From Prosthecobacter sp. (GTDB lineage: Bacteria > Verrucomicrobiota > Verrucomicrobiia > Verrucomicrobiales > Verrucomicrobiaceae), in assembly GCF_034366625.1 (NCBI RefSeq), contig NZ_JAXMIH010000015.1:1-64000 (forward strand): a stretch of DNA of 64,000 nt, written 5' to 3'. The translations under genes were made by a program, and so were the position numbers. The notes beneath the pieces were generated by a model. It made no database searches. It was not told the DNA's origin and was given only the letters and a program-made list of their open reading frames with translations. This document shows positions 1 to 8,674 of this stretch, one piece after another; the stretch's first letter is position 1, and each line of letters opens with the position of its first letter.

Positions 1-1
1 T

Positions 2-3000
2 GGCATCGGGATCGACTCTAGCAAAAGTGGTGTCGTGCAAGGAGACGGCAGGATCATTGCCGTGGGAGCGTCCTACAACGGCAACACCAACGCGTATGAC
101 TTCGCGCTGGTGCGCTACAATGCGGATCTGAGCCTCGACACGGGCTTTCACAGCACTGGCAAGGTGACGACCCACATCGGCAGCGAAGCTGCCGTCGCGC
201 ATAGTGTCGTCTTGCAGACCGACGGCAGGATCGTGGTCGCAGGCTACTCCTACAACGGCAGCAAGTACGTCTTCACCCTCGCCAGGTATTTTGGCAGTGA
301 CCAGCCGCCCATCACCAAGACTGGTGTGGCAAGCAACGTCAGCAAGACTGCCGCCACGCTGGCTGGCAGCGCCAATCCCAACAGTCTGGCGACTACGGCC
401 CACTTTGAATACGGACTCACGTCGAATTACGGCAGCGTGACTGCGGATCAGGCTTGTGGCAACGGCACCACGTCGGTGAACCTCAGCGCTGGCATCACCG
501 GACTGGCTCCGAACACGACCTATCACTTCCGTCTTGTCGCGGTGAATGCCGCCACGCTGTTCGGCGGCACCACCTATGGCAGCGACGCTACCTTCACCAC
601 CGCCCCTGATCCGCCCGTGGCAGTCACGGCTGCTGCCACCACGGTGAGCGCCTCGGAAGCCACGCTGGCCGGGGTGGTCTTTCCCAATGGACGTGTGACC
701 ACGGTCTCTTTCGACTACGGCCTGACGAGCATCTACACCGAGACCACTTCCGTGCAGACCATCCCAGCAGGAACGGGAGCGGTCACAGTGTTCGCCATGG
801 TGACGGGCCTCGTCGCCAACGGCACCTATCATTTTCGCGTCGTTGCCAACAACTCCGGCACGCCTGTCCCCATCGAGGGGCTGGATCAAACCTTCGTGGC
901 GCAGGCTCCGGCTCCGAGCGTGTCCAGCAGTGGTGCTGCACCGCTGAGTACCACAAGCGTTCGTCTCAGCGGAACGGTGCGGGCGCACAATGCGGACGCG
1001 CAGGTGTTCTTCGACTACGGCACCGATGGCGTGACGTTTCCCGCCAGCGTCACTACCACCCCGGCCACCGTGACGGGTGACGTGGACACGCCGGTGAATG
1101 GCAGCCTGCTCAATCTCTCTCAAGGTGTGACGTACCACTACCGGCTGCGCGCGGTGAACGCAGGCGGCACGACCACCAGCGGCGTGGGCACCTTCACCCT
1201 GGATCTGCTCTCAGGCTTGAATCAAACCTTCCCCAGTGCCGCGCCGGACGCGCAGGGTTTCGTCTTCGTCAATCTCGCGCCTGCGGGCCTGCTGCACGGC
1301 TGGCGTTTCATCGGTGAGCAGCAGTGGCGCGCCTCCGGCGTGCCGGCCAGCGGTTTGACGACAGGGACGCGGGAGATCGAGTTCCGTCCGGTGCCGGGGC
1401 ACATCCAGCCGCCGCAGGAGGTCGTCAGTGTGATCAGCGGGGAGGCGGCCACGGTGCTCGCGCGTGATTACTACGAGGCCGCCGTCACCGGCAGCGGCGG
1501 GCTGAGCGTGACGCTGAAGCCCGACTCCATCACCACCGGCAGCGGACGCGCGCAGTGGCGGCTGCTGGGCGAGGATGACACGCAGTGGCGCGACAGCGGC
1601 GCGACGCTCACCAGTTTGATCCCCGGCAGTTATCTCATCGAGTGCAAACCGGTCTCCGGCCACACCACACCGCCGAACGCCAACGCCACGATCAGCGCCA
1701 ACCAGACCGGCGCGCTGACGATCACCTATTTCATCGCGGAAACGCCAACCGGCGTTCCGCCCGCCGAACTCGCCTTCTCCGCCGTCGCCACGGATCAAAC
1801 CAAACCGTATGCGCATGTGGGCCAGATCCGCAGCGCGGTGGGATCGAGCACCGTCTTCGTCGTCAAAGCACGGGTGGTGGCCACCGCAGGCCATGTCGTC
1901 TTTGATGATGGCACGCTCGCCGCCGTGCAGGGGCTGCAATGGCTGTTTCAACGGCATCGCGGCACCTACGAGCCGAAGCCGCAGACTCCACGCGGGTATT
2001 ACATCTTCGACGGCTACGCAGCGCAGCGCATCCTCGACAACTCACCAGGCACCTCGTCACCGCAGTCGCAGCATCTCGACGTGGCGGCGCTGTACTTCGA
2101 GGAAGACGCAGGCCGTGGCGGTTACGGCGGCTTTTTGGCGAGTGATTTGAATGACAACGAGTTTCTGCTCTCGAATGCCAACAAGATGCTGGTGGGTTAC
2201 CCGGTCGATGGCATCGCCACGACGAGCCAGGGGCGCATGCATGCCACGGCACCGGCGAATGTGGTGTTCACCGCCGCGTTTGGCCGCACGTTCACGACTG
2301 CGGGCATCCGCAGCAGCGGCGGGAACAGCGGCGGGCCCTTGTGCGTGCAGTATCAGGGCGGGAACTACTACCCGGCCGCGATCTATCTCGGCGGGACGAA
2401 TCAAACCGTGGTGCGCGCGATTGACAGCGCGGTGATTGATCTCTTCAACCGCGCGGAAGTCAGCGGCAACGGTGGCGGCAACAACACCGGCGGCGGCATC
2501 ACGCACACCAGTGTGAGCGTGATCGGCAGCGCGGGTAACCCGGGGGCGCTCAAGGTGCTCATCGAACCAGCGGCTGCGATCAGCGCCGGGGGCGGCTGGC
2601 GCTTGAGTCCTGAAACGAGTTACCGTGCCAGTGGCGCGCAGAAGAGCGGGCTGAACGCCGGGAGTTATGTGCTGCAACTGACCACGGTGGCGGGCTATCA
2701 GGCCCCCACATCGCCGAGTGTGACGGTGGTTGGCGGGCAACTCGCCACCATCACCTACAGCTACGATTTGTCAGTGGTCTTGAGTCCGCAGGAAAGCTGG
2801 CGGCAGGCGAACTTTGGCAGCAGCACGAACAGCGGCAGCGGCGCGGACGCCGCCGATCCTGATGGCGACGGACTCAACAACGCCGCCGAATACACCGCAG
2901 GGACAAATCCGAACAGCAACACGGATGTGTTCAAGGTGCAAACCGCGCAGAAGAGCGGCAGCACCTTCACGTTGACCACCGCCGGGAAGACCGGGCGCAC

Positions 3001-3157
3001 CTACCTCCTGGAGCGCAACGCGACGATGACTGCAGAATCGTGGACACCTGTGGGGAGCCCGCAAGGTCCGCTGGCATCTGACGCCACTGTGACCCTGATC
3101 GACCCCGCCACACTGGCAGGCCAGGCGTTTTATCGCATCCAAGTCACGGGGCCATAA
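2..3157 (+). CDS. Secreted delta-60 repeat / FN3-like / trypsin-like protease protein, 5' end outside window
   Basis: The reading frame is open from the first bases, so the gene starts upstream; 1051 residues are visible. Residues 1-97 contain delta-60 type repeats (QGDGRIIAVG and QTDGRIVVAG). Three FN3-like domains follow at about 101-196, 203-296 and 301-398. PEGA-like modules (pattern WR..SG..L..G.Y.....P..G...P) lie at about 404-485, 497-578 and 838-916. Between the second and third is a trypsin-like domain with a complete triad: His631 in ATAGHVV, Asp693 in DVAALYF and Ser776 in GGNSGGP. The last 125 residues carry a calcium-binding-like DPDGDGLNNAAEY motif and a beta-rich tail that recurs in other proteins of this window. 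Likely an exported or surface protease-like protein. Its substrate is unknown. A GTG at 35 could be mistaken for a start but lies inside a repeat. Confidence 0.8.
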   Translation, partial: GIGIDSSKSGVVQGDGRIIAVGASYNGNTNAYDFALVRYNADLSLDTGFHSTGKVTTHIGSEAAVAHSVVLQTDGRIVVAGYSYNGSKYVFTLARYFGSDQPPITKTGVASNVSKTAATLAGSANPNSLATTAHFEYGLTSNYGSVTADQACGNGTTSVNLSAGITGLAPNTTYHFRLVAVNAATLFGGTTYGSDATFTTAPDPPVAVTAAATTVSASEATLAGVVFPNGRVTTVSFDYGLTSIYTETTSVQTIPAGTGAVTVFAMVTGLVANGTYHFRVVANNSGTPVPIEGLDQTFVAQAPAPSVSSSGAAPLSTTSVRLSGTVRAHNADAQVFFDYGTDGVTFPASVTTTPATVTGDVDTPVNGSLLNLSQGVTYHYRLRAVNAGGTTTSGVGTFTLDLLSGLNQTFPSAAPDAQGFVFVNLAPAGLLHGWRFIGEQQWRASGVPASGLTTGTREIEFRPVPGHIQPPQEVVSVISGEAATVLARDYYEAAVTGSGGLSVTLKPDSITTGSGRAQWRLLGEDDTQWRDSGATLTSLIPGSYLIECKPVSGHTTPPNANATISANQTGALTITYFIAETPTGVPPAELAFSAVATDQTKPYAHVGQIRSAVGSSTVFVVKARVVATAGHVVFDDGTLAAVQGLQWLFQRHRGTYEPKPQTPRGYYIFDGYAAQRILDNSPGTSSPQSQHLDVAALYFEEDAGRGGYGGFLASDLNDNEFLLSNANKMLVGYPVDGIATTSQGRMHATAPANVVFTAAFGRTFTTAGIRSSGGNSGGPLCVQYQGGNYYPAAIYLGGTNQTVVRAIDSAVIDLFNRAEVSGNGGGNNTGGGITHTSVSVIGSAGNPGALKVLIEPAAAISAGGGWRLSPETSYRASGAQKSGLNAGSYVLQLTTVAGYQAPTSPSVTVVGGQLATITYSYDLSVVLSPQESWRQANFGSSTNSGSGADAADPDGDGLNNAAEYTAGTNPNSNTDVFKVQTAQKSGSTFTLTTAGKTGRTYLLERNATMTAESWTPVGSPQGPLASDATVTLIDPATLAGQAFYRIQVTGP

Positions 3158-3262
3158 TACGAGTGCGTGAGCCATGCGTGGGCGCGGCACTGACGGACCG
3201 AAGGTTTGTATCGACACCGGCCCCCACGGACCGGTAATCTGGCTTTCAACCAAGCTGCTCTC

Positions 3263-5836
3263 ATGCTCCTTCGATTCACACTTCTCACCGGTCTGCTGCT
3301 GACCGGGTTGATGCAACGGCAGGCGCAGGCGGCGTTTCCGACGCTTTATCTGAAACCCGTTGTGCTGAAGCAGATCTACGCTCCAACGACCATCACATCC
3401 GCAGGGGACGGCAGCGGACGTCTTTTTGTCTGCGACCAGCCAGGGAAGATCCACATCATTCAGGGCGGCATGCTGCTGCCCACGCCGTTCCTCAACATCG
3501 CCAGCGCCAGCAACACGCCACCGAACAACGGTCCCGGCCCGGTGCTGTCTGTCGGTACCAACTACAGCGAGCGTGGCCTGCTCGGTCTGACCTTTCACCC
3601 CAATTACAACAAGAAGGACATCAACCATCAGCCGCTGCCCGGCTTTGGGAAGTTTTACCTCAACTACAACAAGGCCTACGTCGCGGGAGTCGATCCGCCG
3701 CCGCCGGTGGCGGACCACACGCCGAACTGCGTCACGATCATCGCCGAGTTCCAGGTCTCAGCGTCGAACCCCAACGTTGCCGATCCGGCCTCCGAGCGGC
3801 GGCTGCTGGTCTTCACCCAGCCGCAATCGAACCACAACGGCGGCCAGGTCGAGTTTGGCCCGGACGGCTATCTATACTTCGGCTGCGGTGATGGCGGCCA
3901 GCAGGAGGACAACAACGTCGGTCACACGGGCGGCAGCGGAGCCAAGCCCACCGACGCCCTCGGCAACGGGCAGGACAAGACGCGCTACCTCGGGAAAATC
4001 CATCGCATCGACCCCTTGGATCCAGACGGTGCCGGCCCGCTGACCTACAGCATCCCGACCGACAATCCCTTCTTCAATGATCTGACACCGGGCCTCAAAA
4101 AAGAGATCTATGCTTACGGCCTGCGCAACCCGTGGCGCTTCTCCTTCGACAAACGCCCCGGCGGTACGAACCGCCTGTTCTGCGGTGATGTGGGCGGCAA
4201 CCGCGTCGAGGAGGTCGATATCATTGTCGCGGGCGGCAACTACGGCTGGCGCTACAAGGAAGGCCTGGAGTTCCCGCTGTTTTCCTCGAACGCCGCCGCT
4301 GCCTCCCCTCCAGGCACCAACATGACGCTGCCGCAAGCCGACCTCGACGCGCTCGTCGATCCCATCGCGGTGTATGCTCACACCAACATCCCGGTGGGGG
4401 ACCCGCCGACGCTGCTGCCGAAGCTCGGCCTTTCCATCACGGGCGGCTTCATTTACCGCGGTGCCGCGATCCCGGCGCTGCAAGGGAAGTATGTCTTCGG
4501 TGACTATGGCACGACCTCGGGCGCCTCCAATGGCCGCATGATGGGGCTGGAAGAAACCGCGCCGCTCAGCGGCGTCTTCACGCTCACGCAGGCGTTGCCG
4601 CTCCTTGGCACGAATCCCATCGTCGGGCAGCGCATCTACTGTCTGGGAGAAGATGAGAGCGGGGAGATCTATGTGGGGTTGAAAACCACGGCGGGCGTGC
4701 TGGCACTCGACGCCGGTATGCCAGCCGGCGGAGTGTACAAGATCGTGGCAGCCATCCCGGGAGCTTCTGGCACGGCGACACTCGAACCGAGCAAGGACAA
4801 CACCATGTTTGCAGAAGTGGCGAACAACTCGAATGCGCAGGGCCAGCGCATCTATGCCGGGAACACCGCCAGTTCCAATCCCCGGCGCGGCCTGCTGGCC
4901 TTTGACCTCACCGGCCTCCCCAGCGGCACGACGACGGTGGACTCTGCCAGCCTTCAGCTCACGGTGGAGTTCGGCTTTGGTGACCCGACGCCGATGAGTC
5001 TGTTCCGCCTCAATGTAGACTGGGGTGAAGGCACCTCGTTCGCCAACCCGACCGGCGGCACCGGAGTGGCCGCCACCCCCAACGATGCCACCTGGACTCA
5101 CCGCTTCTTTAGCACCCAGACCTGGACCACTCCTGGCGGTGATTATGTGCCAGCCGCAACCGCCACCACGGATGTGGGCACCAGCGGTGCAAGAACGTGG
5201 TCCGGGGTGCAGCTCACCGCCGATGTGCAGAACTGGGTCGGCACGCCAGCGACCAACTTCGGCTGGATTCTGCTGGGGGATGAAGCCAATGCGCAGACGG
5301 CCAAACGCATTTACAGCGGTGAGGCGTCCACTGCCAGCGTCCGGCCAAAGCTGACGGTGAATCACACGGCGTATTCCGCCCCGCCCGCCACTCCCTTCGA
5401 GTCATGGCTCACGACGTATTTCCCAAGCAACGTCCCCGGCCAGTTCGTCGATCCCGAAGGCGACAACGACGGCGATGGCGTCAAGAACCAGATCGAGTAT
5501 GCCTATGGCTTCAGTCCCATCGTCTTCAATGCGTCGAGTGATTTCAGCACGGGCCAGACACCGGCGGCGGGTGGTGCCACGGATCTCACCGTGACCTTCC
5601 GGCGTGACAGCGCCGCCACCGATCTCACTTACCAGCTTCAGACCAGCACCGACCTCACCACTTGGACCACCATCGCTCAAAGCGTCGGCGGTGCCGCAGC
5701 GACAGGACTGAATGGCGGCTCGATCATCTCTGACAACACGCTCTCCGGCACGGTGAAACTCGTGACGGCGAAGCAGACGCTGGTCGCAGGAGCGAATGAC
5801 CGAAAGTTTGTGCGGCTGCGGGTGGACCGGCAGTGA
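3263..5836 (+). CDS. PQQ-dependent sugar dehydrogenase (GSDH family) with DNRLRE/CBM96-like domain
   Basis: This is a secreted 857-residue protein. The ATG at 3263 was chosen over a TTG at 3206 because a signal peptide (LLRFTLLTGLLLTGL) begins directly after it. Residues about 31-495 match the glucose/sorbosone dehydrogenase six-bladed propeller: SNHNGGQVEFGPDG with His191, YGLRNPWRFSFD and GDVGGNRVEEVDI. In the family such an enzyme oxidises sugars using PQQ. Residues about 505-703 resemble the DNRLRE/CBM96 beta-sandwich (RGLLAFDLTGLPSG, then a VQNWV..P..N.G segment). The last 130 residues contain DPEGDNDGDGVKNQIEY and the same tail type as the upstream gene. It lies 105 bases after that gene, so co-transcription is possible. 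Substrate is not predictable from the sequence. Confidence 0.87.
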   Translation: MLLRFTLLTGLLLTGLMQRQAQAAFPTLYLKPVVLKQIYAPTTITSAGDGSGRLFVCDQPGKIHIIQGGMLLPTPFLNIASASNTPPNNGPGPVLSVGTNYSERGLLGLTFHPNYNKKDINHQPLPGFGKFYLNYNKAYVAGVDPPPPVADHTPNCVTIIAEFQVSASNPNVADPASERRLLVFTQPQSNHNGGQVEFGPDGYLYFGCGDGGQQEDNNVGHTGGSGAKPTDALGNGQDKTRYLGKIHRIDPLDPDGAGPLTYSIPTDNPFFNDLTPGLKKEIYAYGLRNPWRFSFDKRPGGTNRLFCGDVGGNRVEEVDIIVAGGNYGWRYKEGLEFPLFSSNAAAASPPGTNMTLPQADLDALVDPIAVYAHTNIPVGDPPTLLPKLGLSITGGFIYRGAAIPALQGKYVFGDYGTTSGASNGRMMGLEETAPLSGVFTLTQALPLLGTNPIVGQRIYCLGEDESGEIYVGLKTTAGVLALDAGMPAGGVYKIVAAIPGASGTATLEPSKDNTMFAEVANNSNAQGQRIYAGNTASSNPRRGLLAFDLTGLPSGTTTVDSASLQLTVEFGFGDPTPMSLFRLNVDWGEGTSFANPTGGTGVAATPNDATWTHRFFSTQTWTTPGGDYVPAATATTDVGTSGARTWSGVQLTADVQNWVGTPATNFGWILLGDEANAQTAKRIYSGEASTASVRPKLTVNHTAYSAPPATPFESWLTTYFPSNVPGQFVDPEGDNDGDGVKNQIEYAYGFSPIVFNASSDFSTGQTPAAGGATDLTVTFRRDSAATDLTYQLQTSTDLTTWTTIAQSVGGAAATGLNGGSIISDNTLSGTVKLVTAKQTLVAGANDRKFVRLRVDRQ

Positions 5837-5878
5837 CGGATGATGCCCATACGCCGAGCTGGTGTCAGACATCGCCGC

Positions 5879-7900
5879 TCACGGGGTGGCGATGGAGTCG
5901 GAGGTCTCGGTGTTGCGGGTGGGAGAGTAGGTGAAGCCGGAGAGGGTGATGCCGGTGACGGTGAAGGTGAAGGTGCCGCGGTTTTTGGTGCGGATGGAGG
6001 TGAGCGCGGCGGTGCCAGTGCGGCTGGTGTTTTTGGACACGGTGCCGGTGGTGAGGCCGCTCCACTGGCCGGTGACGGTGGCACCGGACTTGAGCGCGCC
6101 GTTTTGATCCCTCACGGTGACGGTGGCGGTGGCGGCGTAGCCCTGCTTGGTGGAGCTGCGGCTCATGGCGATGTTGGCGACATAAACGACACTGTTGTTC
6201 TGCACGACAATGGTCACGGTGTCCGCCACCGAGGACAGGCCGCTGTTGTCCACGACGACGAGGGAGGCGGTGTAGGTGCCGGGGGCGGAGTAGGATTTGA
6301 CGGGGTTGGCAGCGGTGGAGCCGGTGCCATCACCAAAATCCCAGTCGTAGGCGGTAACGCTGCCGTCGGGATCGTAGCTGCCGACGCTGGAGAAGTTCAC
6401 TGCGAGCGGGGCTGTGCCCGTTGTGGGCGCGGAGGCATCCGCCACGGCGATGGGAACCTGCCCATCCACCGGAATGATGCTGCCGGTGAGGCGGAACTGG
6501 CCGAGGCTGCCGTAGTCGTTGTAAGCGGTGAGAGGATCACCGGTGCCGATGCCATCGATGGCGAGGTAATAGGTGCCCTGGGTGACCGTGGCACTCAAAG
6601 CAGCGCCGAGTGTGGTGGGATTGGCGGAAGTGACGAGGTTGCCGAGGCCGTCGTAGAGAGCGAACTGGATGTCGAGATTGGGCGAGAGTGCTGCGGGCGT
6701 GGCATTGAAGGAGATCGGACCCGCGCCTGTCGTAAAGCCGAAGAGATCCGCATCCGTGCGGCGCTCGATGATGCCGGCGGCGTCGATGGTCGTGCCGGTC
6801 AGCGGTGTGGCGTTCACGATGCTGTCACCGTGTTCGTCAACGCGGTAACCGGTGATGCCGGCGATCATGGCGGTGTCGTCTTGCGTGTTGTTCGCGTAAG
6901 GGTACTCGCCTTTGCTCCACTGGGTGACGTCCTTGTAGTAGCCCACGCCCATGATGGGTGCCCAGTTGGCGTGGCCTTGGTAATAACCGACTGCTGCGAT
7001 GTTGTCGTGCGCCACCTGGCCGTCGTGGCTGAGATTGAAGGTGTGACCGGCCTCGTGGCTGGCGGCCTCGGCGGTGTATTTGACGTTGCCACTGCCGAGC
7101 TGGGCGGTGAAGACAAAGCAGGGGGTGTCCGAGTTCCAAGTGAAGGAGTTCAGGTAGGCCACGCCTCCAGCACCCGCGCCATACCAATCGTAGCTGCTGC
7201 CACCAATGCACACGCGCACGCCGAATTGCGTGTCCGAAGTGGTCGTTTTACGCAACGCTTCGAGTCCAGGATCCTGTGTGGACACGTCCACGTCAAACGG
7301 GGCGAAGTCCTCCGCGATGCGCTGCCAGATGGCCTGGATGTTGTTGAGTTCTGTTGTGGTGAAGGAAGTCGTCGTGCTGTCGGTGCTGTAGGGCGGCGTC
7401 ACGATGTTCGCGCCGCTGGTGAAGTTGCTGTTCCAGTAGGTGCCGGAGGTGGTGTGACCGTCGAAGTCGAGGTAGATGACCTTGCTGGCGCCGGGCTTGC
7501 TGTGCAGCAGGAAGGTTTGGTCCACGGGGAAGGGGCCGGAGGGGATTGTGGTGCCAGTGGTCGTCGTCTCGGCGTTGGCCACGGCGTTTTGCAAGGGCAG
7601 CAGGCCCTCGCACACAAAATGAAGGCGGCCCTGGCGGTCCATGCGGAGGGTTCTTTCCTTCTGACAGAGATCGCGCAGCTCGGCATCGGTGCGGTCATAC
7701 CACGCGGCGACTTGCTTCAGCCGTGATCCCAGCAAGGCGGGGATTTCAGTTCCACGGCTGTGCTTGGCGAAGGATTGCAGCGGGAACGCCTCACCCCGGC
7801 GGTTGGTCTGCGCATGGGCAGTGATGCCGAGGAGAGTGTTCAGAATCAGTACGGCTGTCAGGCAAGACGTACGAAGAGAGAAAAAGGAAGGCTGGTTCAT
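5879..7900 (-). CDS. Secreted metzincin-type zinc metalloprotease with PKD domain
   Basis: A 673-residue protein with a signal peptide (CLTAVLILNTLLGITAHAQ). The zinc motif is HEAGHTFNLSHDG: His282, Glu283, His286 and His292 fit the metzincin pattern HExxHxxGxxH except that the usual glycine is Asn289. After the catalytic domain, residues about 385-480 resemble a bacterial pre-peptidase C-terminal domain (DADLFGF, TYYLAIDG.G). Residues about 484-554 are a PKD domain (YDWDFGDGTGS, GTYTASLVV). The C-terminal 110 residues are Thr/Ser-rich and beta-type. It is convergent with the sugar dehydrogenase gene (42 bases between ends). Likely an extracellular protease. The glycine-to-asparagine change may alter the turn before the third histidine but leaves all zinc ligands intact. 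Confidence 0.87.
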   Translation of the reverse strand: MNQPSFFSLRTSCLTAVLILNTLLGITAHAQTNRRGEAFPLQSFAKHSRGTEIPALLGSRLKQVAAWYDRTDAELRDLCQKERTLRMDRQGRLHFVCEGLLPLQNAVANAETTTTGTTIPSGPFPVDQTFLLHSKPGASKVIYLDFDGHTTSGTYWNSNFTSGANIVTPPYSTDSTTTSFTTTELNNIQAIWQRIAEDFAPFDVDVSTQDPGLEALRKTTTSDTQFGVRVCIGGSSYDWYGAGAGGVAYLNSFTWNSDTPCFVFTAQLGSGNVKYTAEAASHEAGHTFNLSHDGQVAHDNIAAVGYYQGHANWAPIMGVGYYKDVTQWSKGEYPYANNTQDDTAMIAGITGYRVDEHGDSIVNATPLTGTTIDAAGIIERRTDADLFGFTTGAGPISFNATPAALSPNLDIQFALYDGLGNLVTSANPTTLGAALSATVTQGTYYLAIDGIGTGDPLTAYNDYGSLGQFRLTGSIIPVDGQVPIAVADASAPTTGTAPLAVNFSSVGSYDPDGSVTAYDWDFGDGTGSTAANPVKSYSAPGTYTASLVVVDNSGLSSVADTVTIVVQNNSVVYVANIAMSRSSTKQGYAATATVTVRDQNGALKSGATVTGQWSGLTTGTVSKNTSRTGTAALTSIRTKNRGTFTFTVTGITLSGFTYSPTRNTETSDSIATP

Positions 7901-8112
7901 TATTGTGGAAATTATAAAATAGCAGATTGGTCCGCTCTTTGTCCATCCTTTCCGCCGAGTGTTAGATTTTTTTCAGACGGCGTCACGGCCACCGACGCGA
8001 ACCAGGCCGAGGTGCGCTGCTTTAAAAGGCCGCTCCGATGCACGCTCCTGTTCGCTCATCCTTCGTGCGCTTGGCGGCGTAATGTGGGAGACTGGCAGAA
8101 CCAGCAACGGGC

Positions 8113-8637
8113 ATGAAAACGACTCTCTCCTCCAGCCTCAAGAACATTGCCTTGGCCGTTTTCACGATGGCACTGTGCCTGAGCAGCCTCTCCGCCCGTG
8201 CCCACCCGCCATCCATTTCATGGCGCCGGTGCGATGTCCTGCCAGTCGGGCTGGTCATTCCTCGACTGCCGGGATATGTGCGCACCCCCTACACTCAGCC
8301 GCCGCGTCTGGTGGATGTGCGAGGCCTGGCGCCGGGATCGAAAGCCTGGTGCCCCTACAGCCACAGGCTTTTCATCGTTCCTGTCACGTCGCAGCAGCAG
8401 AAGGTGGCCTCATACACGGCTGTGAAGCTCGTGCGGAAGCCGCCGTTGCCGGTCGTTCACGTCATCCATGCTCCCATTGCTGAACGTCCCTATGGCATCG
8501 CCGTTCCTGGACGTCCCGGTTTCGTGATCAGCCCGCATGCTCCCCACCAGCAGTTCGTGGATGTCACGGGCCTGTCTGTGGGCACGGCGGTCAGATGCCC
8601 TTACACCGGCAAGGTCTTCCGTGTGCCGACGCCGTGA
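8113..8637 (+). CDS. Small secreted protein with two copies of a CPY(S/T) module, unknown function
   Basis: A 174-residue protein with a clear signal peptide (IALAVFTMALCLSSLSARA). The mature part is a duplication. Each half reads roughly P..PG.V..P...P...VDV.GL..G....CPY....F.VP: the first copy has RLVDVRGLAPGSKAWCPYS, the second QFVDVTGLSVGTAVRCPYT. Each copy has one cysteine in the CPY motif, so a disulfide between copies is possible. I do not recognise the family. The module looks like a small beta fold ending in CPYTGKVFRVP. It is probably periplasmic or extracellular. The gene stands alone, 212 bases after the divergent protease start, and converges on the next minus-strand gene. Confidence 0.8.
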   Translation: MKTTLSSSLKNIALAVFTMALCLSSLSARAHPPSISWRRCDVLPVGLVIPRLPGYVRTPYTQPPRLVDVRGLAPGSKAWCPYSHRLFIVPVTSQQQKVASYTAVKLVRKPPLPVVHVIHAPIAERPYGIAVPGRPGFVISPHAPHQQFVDVTGLSVGTAVRCPYTGKVFRVPTP

Positions 8638-8649
8638 GGCTGTCGCCTC
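8636..8649 (+). terminator. Short stem-loop at the end of the two-repeat secreted protein gene
   Basis: GAGGC (8636-8640) and GCCTC (8645-8649) form a five-base-pair stem with a four-base loop, overlapping the stop codon. There is no run of T after it, so an intrinsic terminator is only a guess. Confidence 0.25.
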
Positions 8650-8674
8650 CGAAGAGAACATCGACGCCGCTTTT

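Noticed and set aside
3872-5365. Minus-strand frame opposite the sugar dehydrogenase
   Set aside because: His/Arg-rich shadow of a clear dehydrogenase and DNRLRE region.
5840-7726. Long plus-strand open frame (over 600 codons) rich in Gly, Val and Ala
   Set aside because: It is antisense to the metalloprotease gene, has low-complexity composition and no domain; the minus strand has signal peptide, zinc motif and PKD domain.
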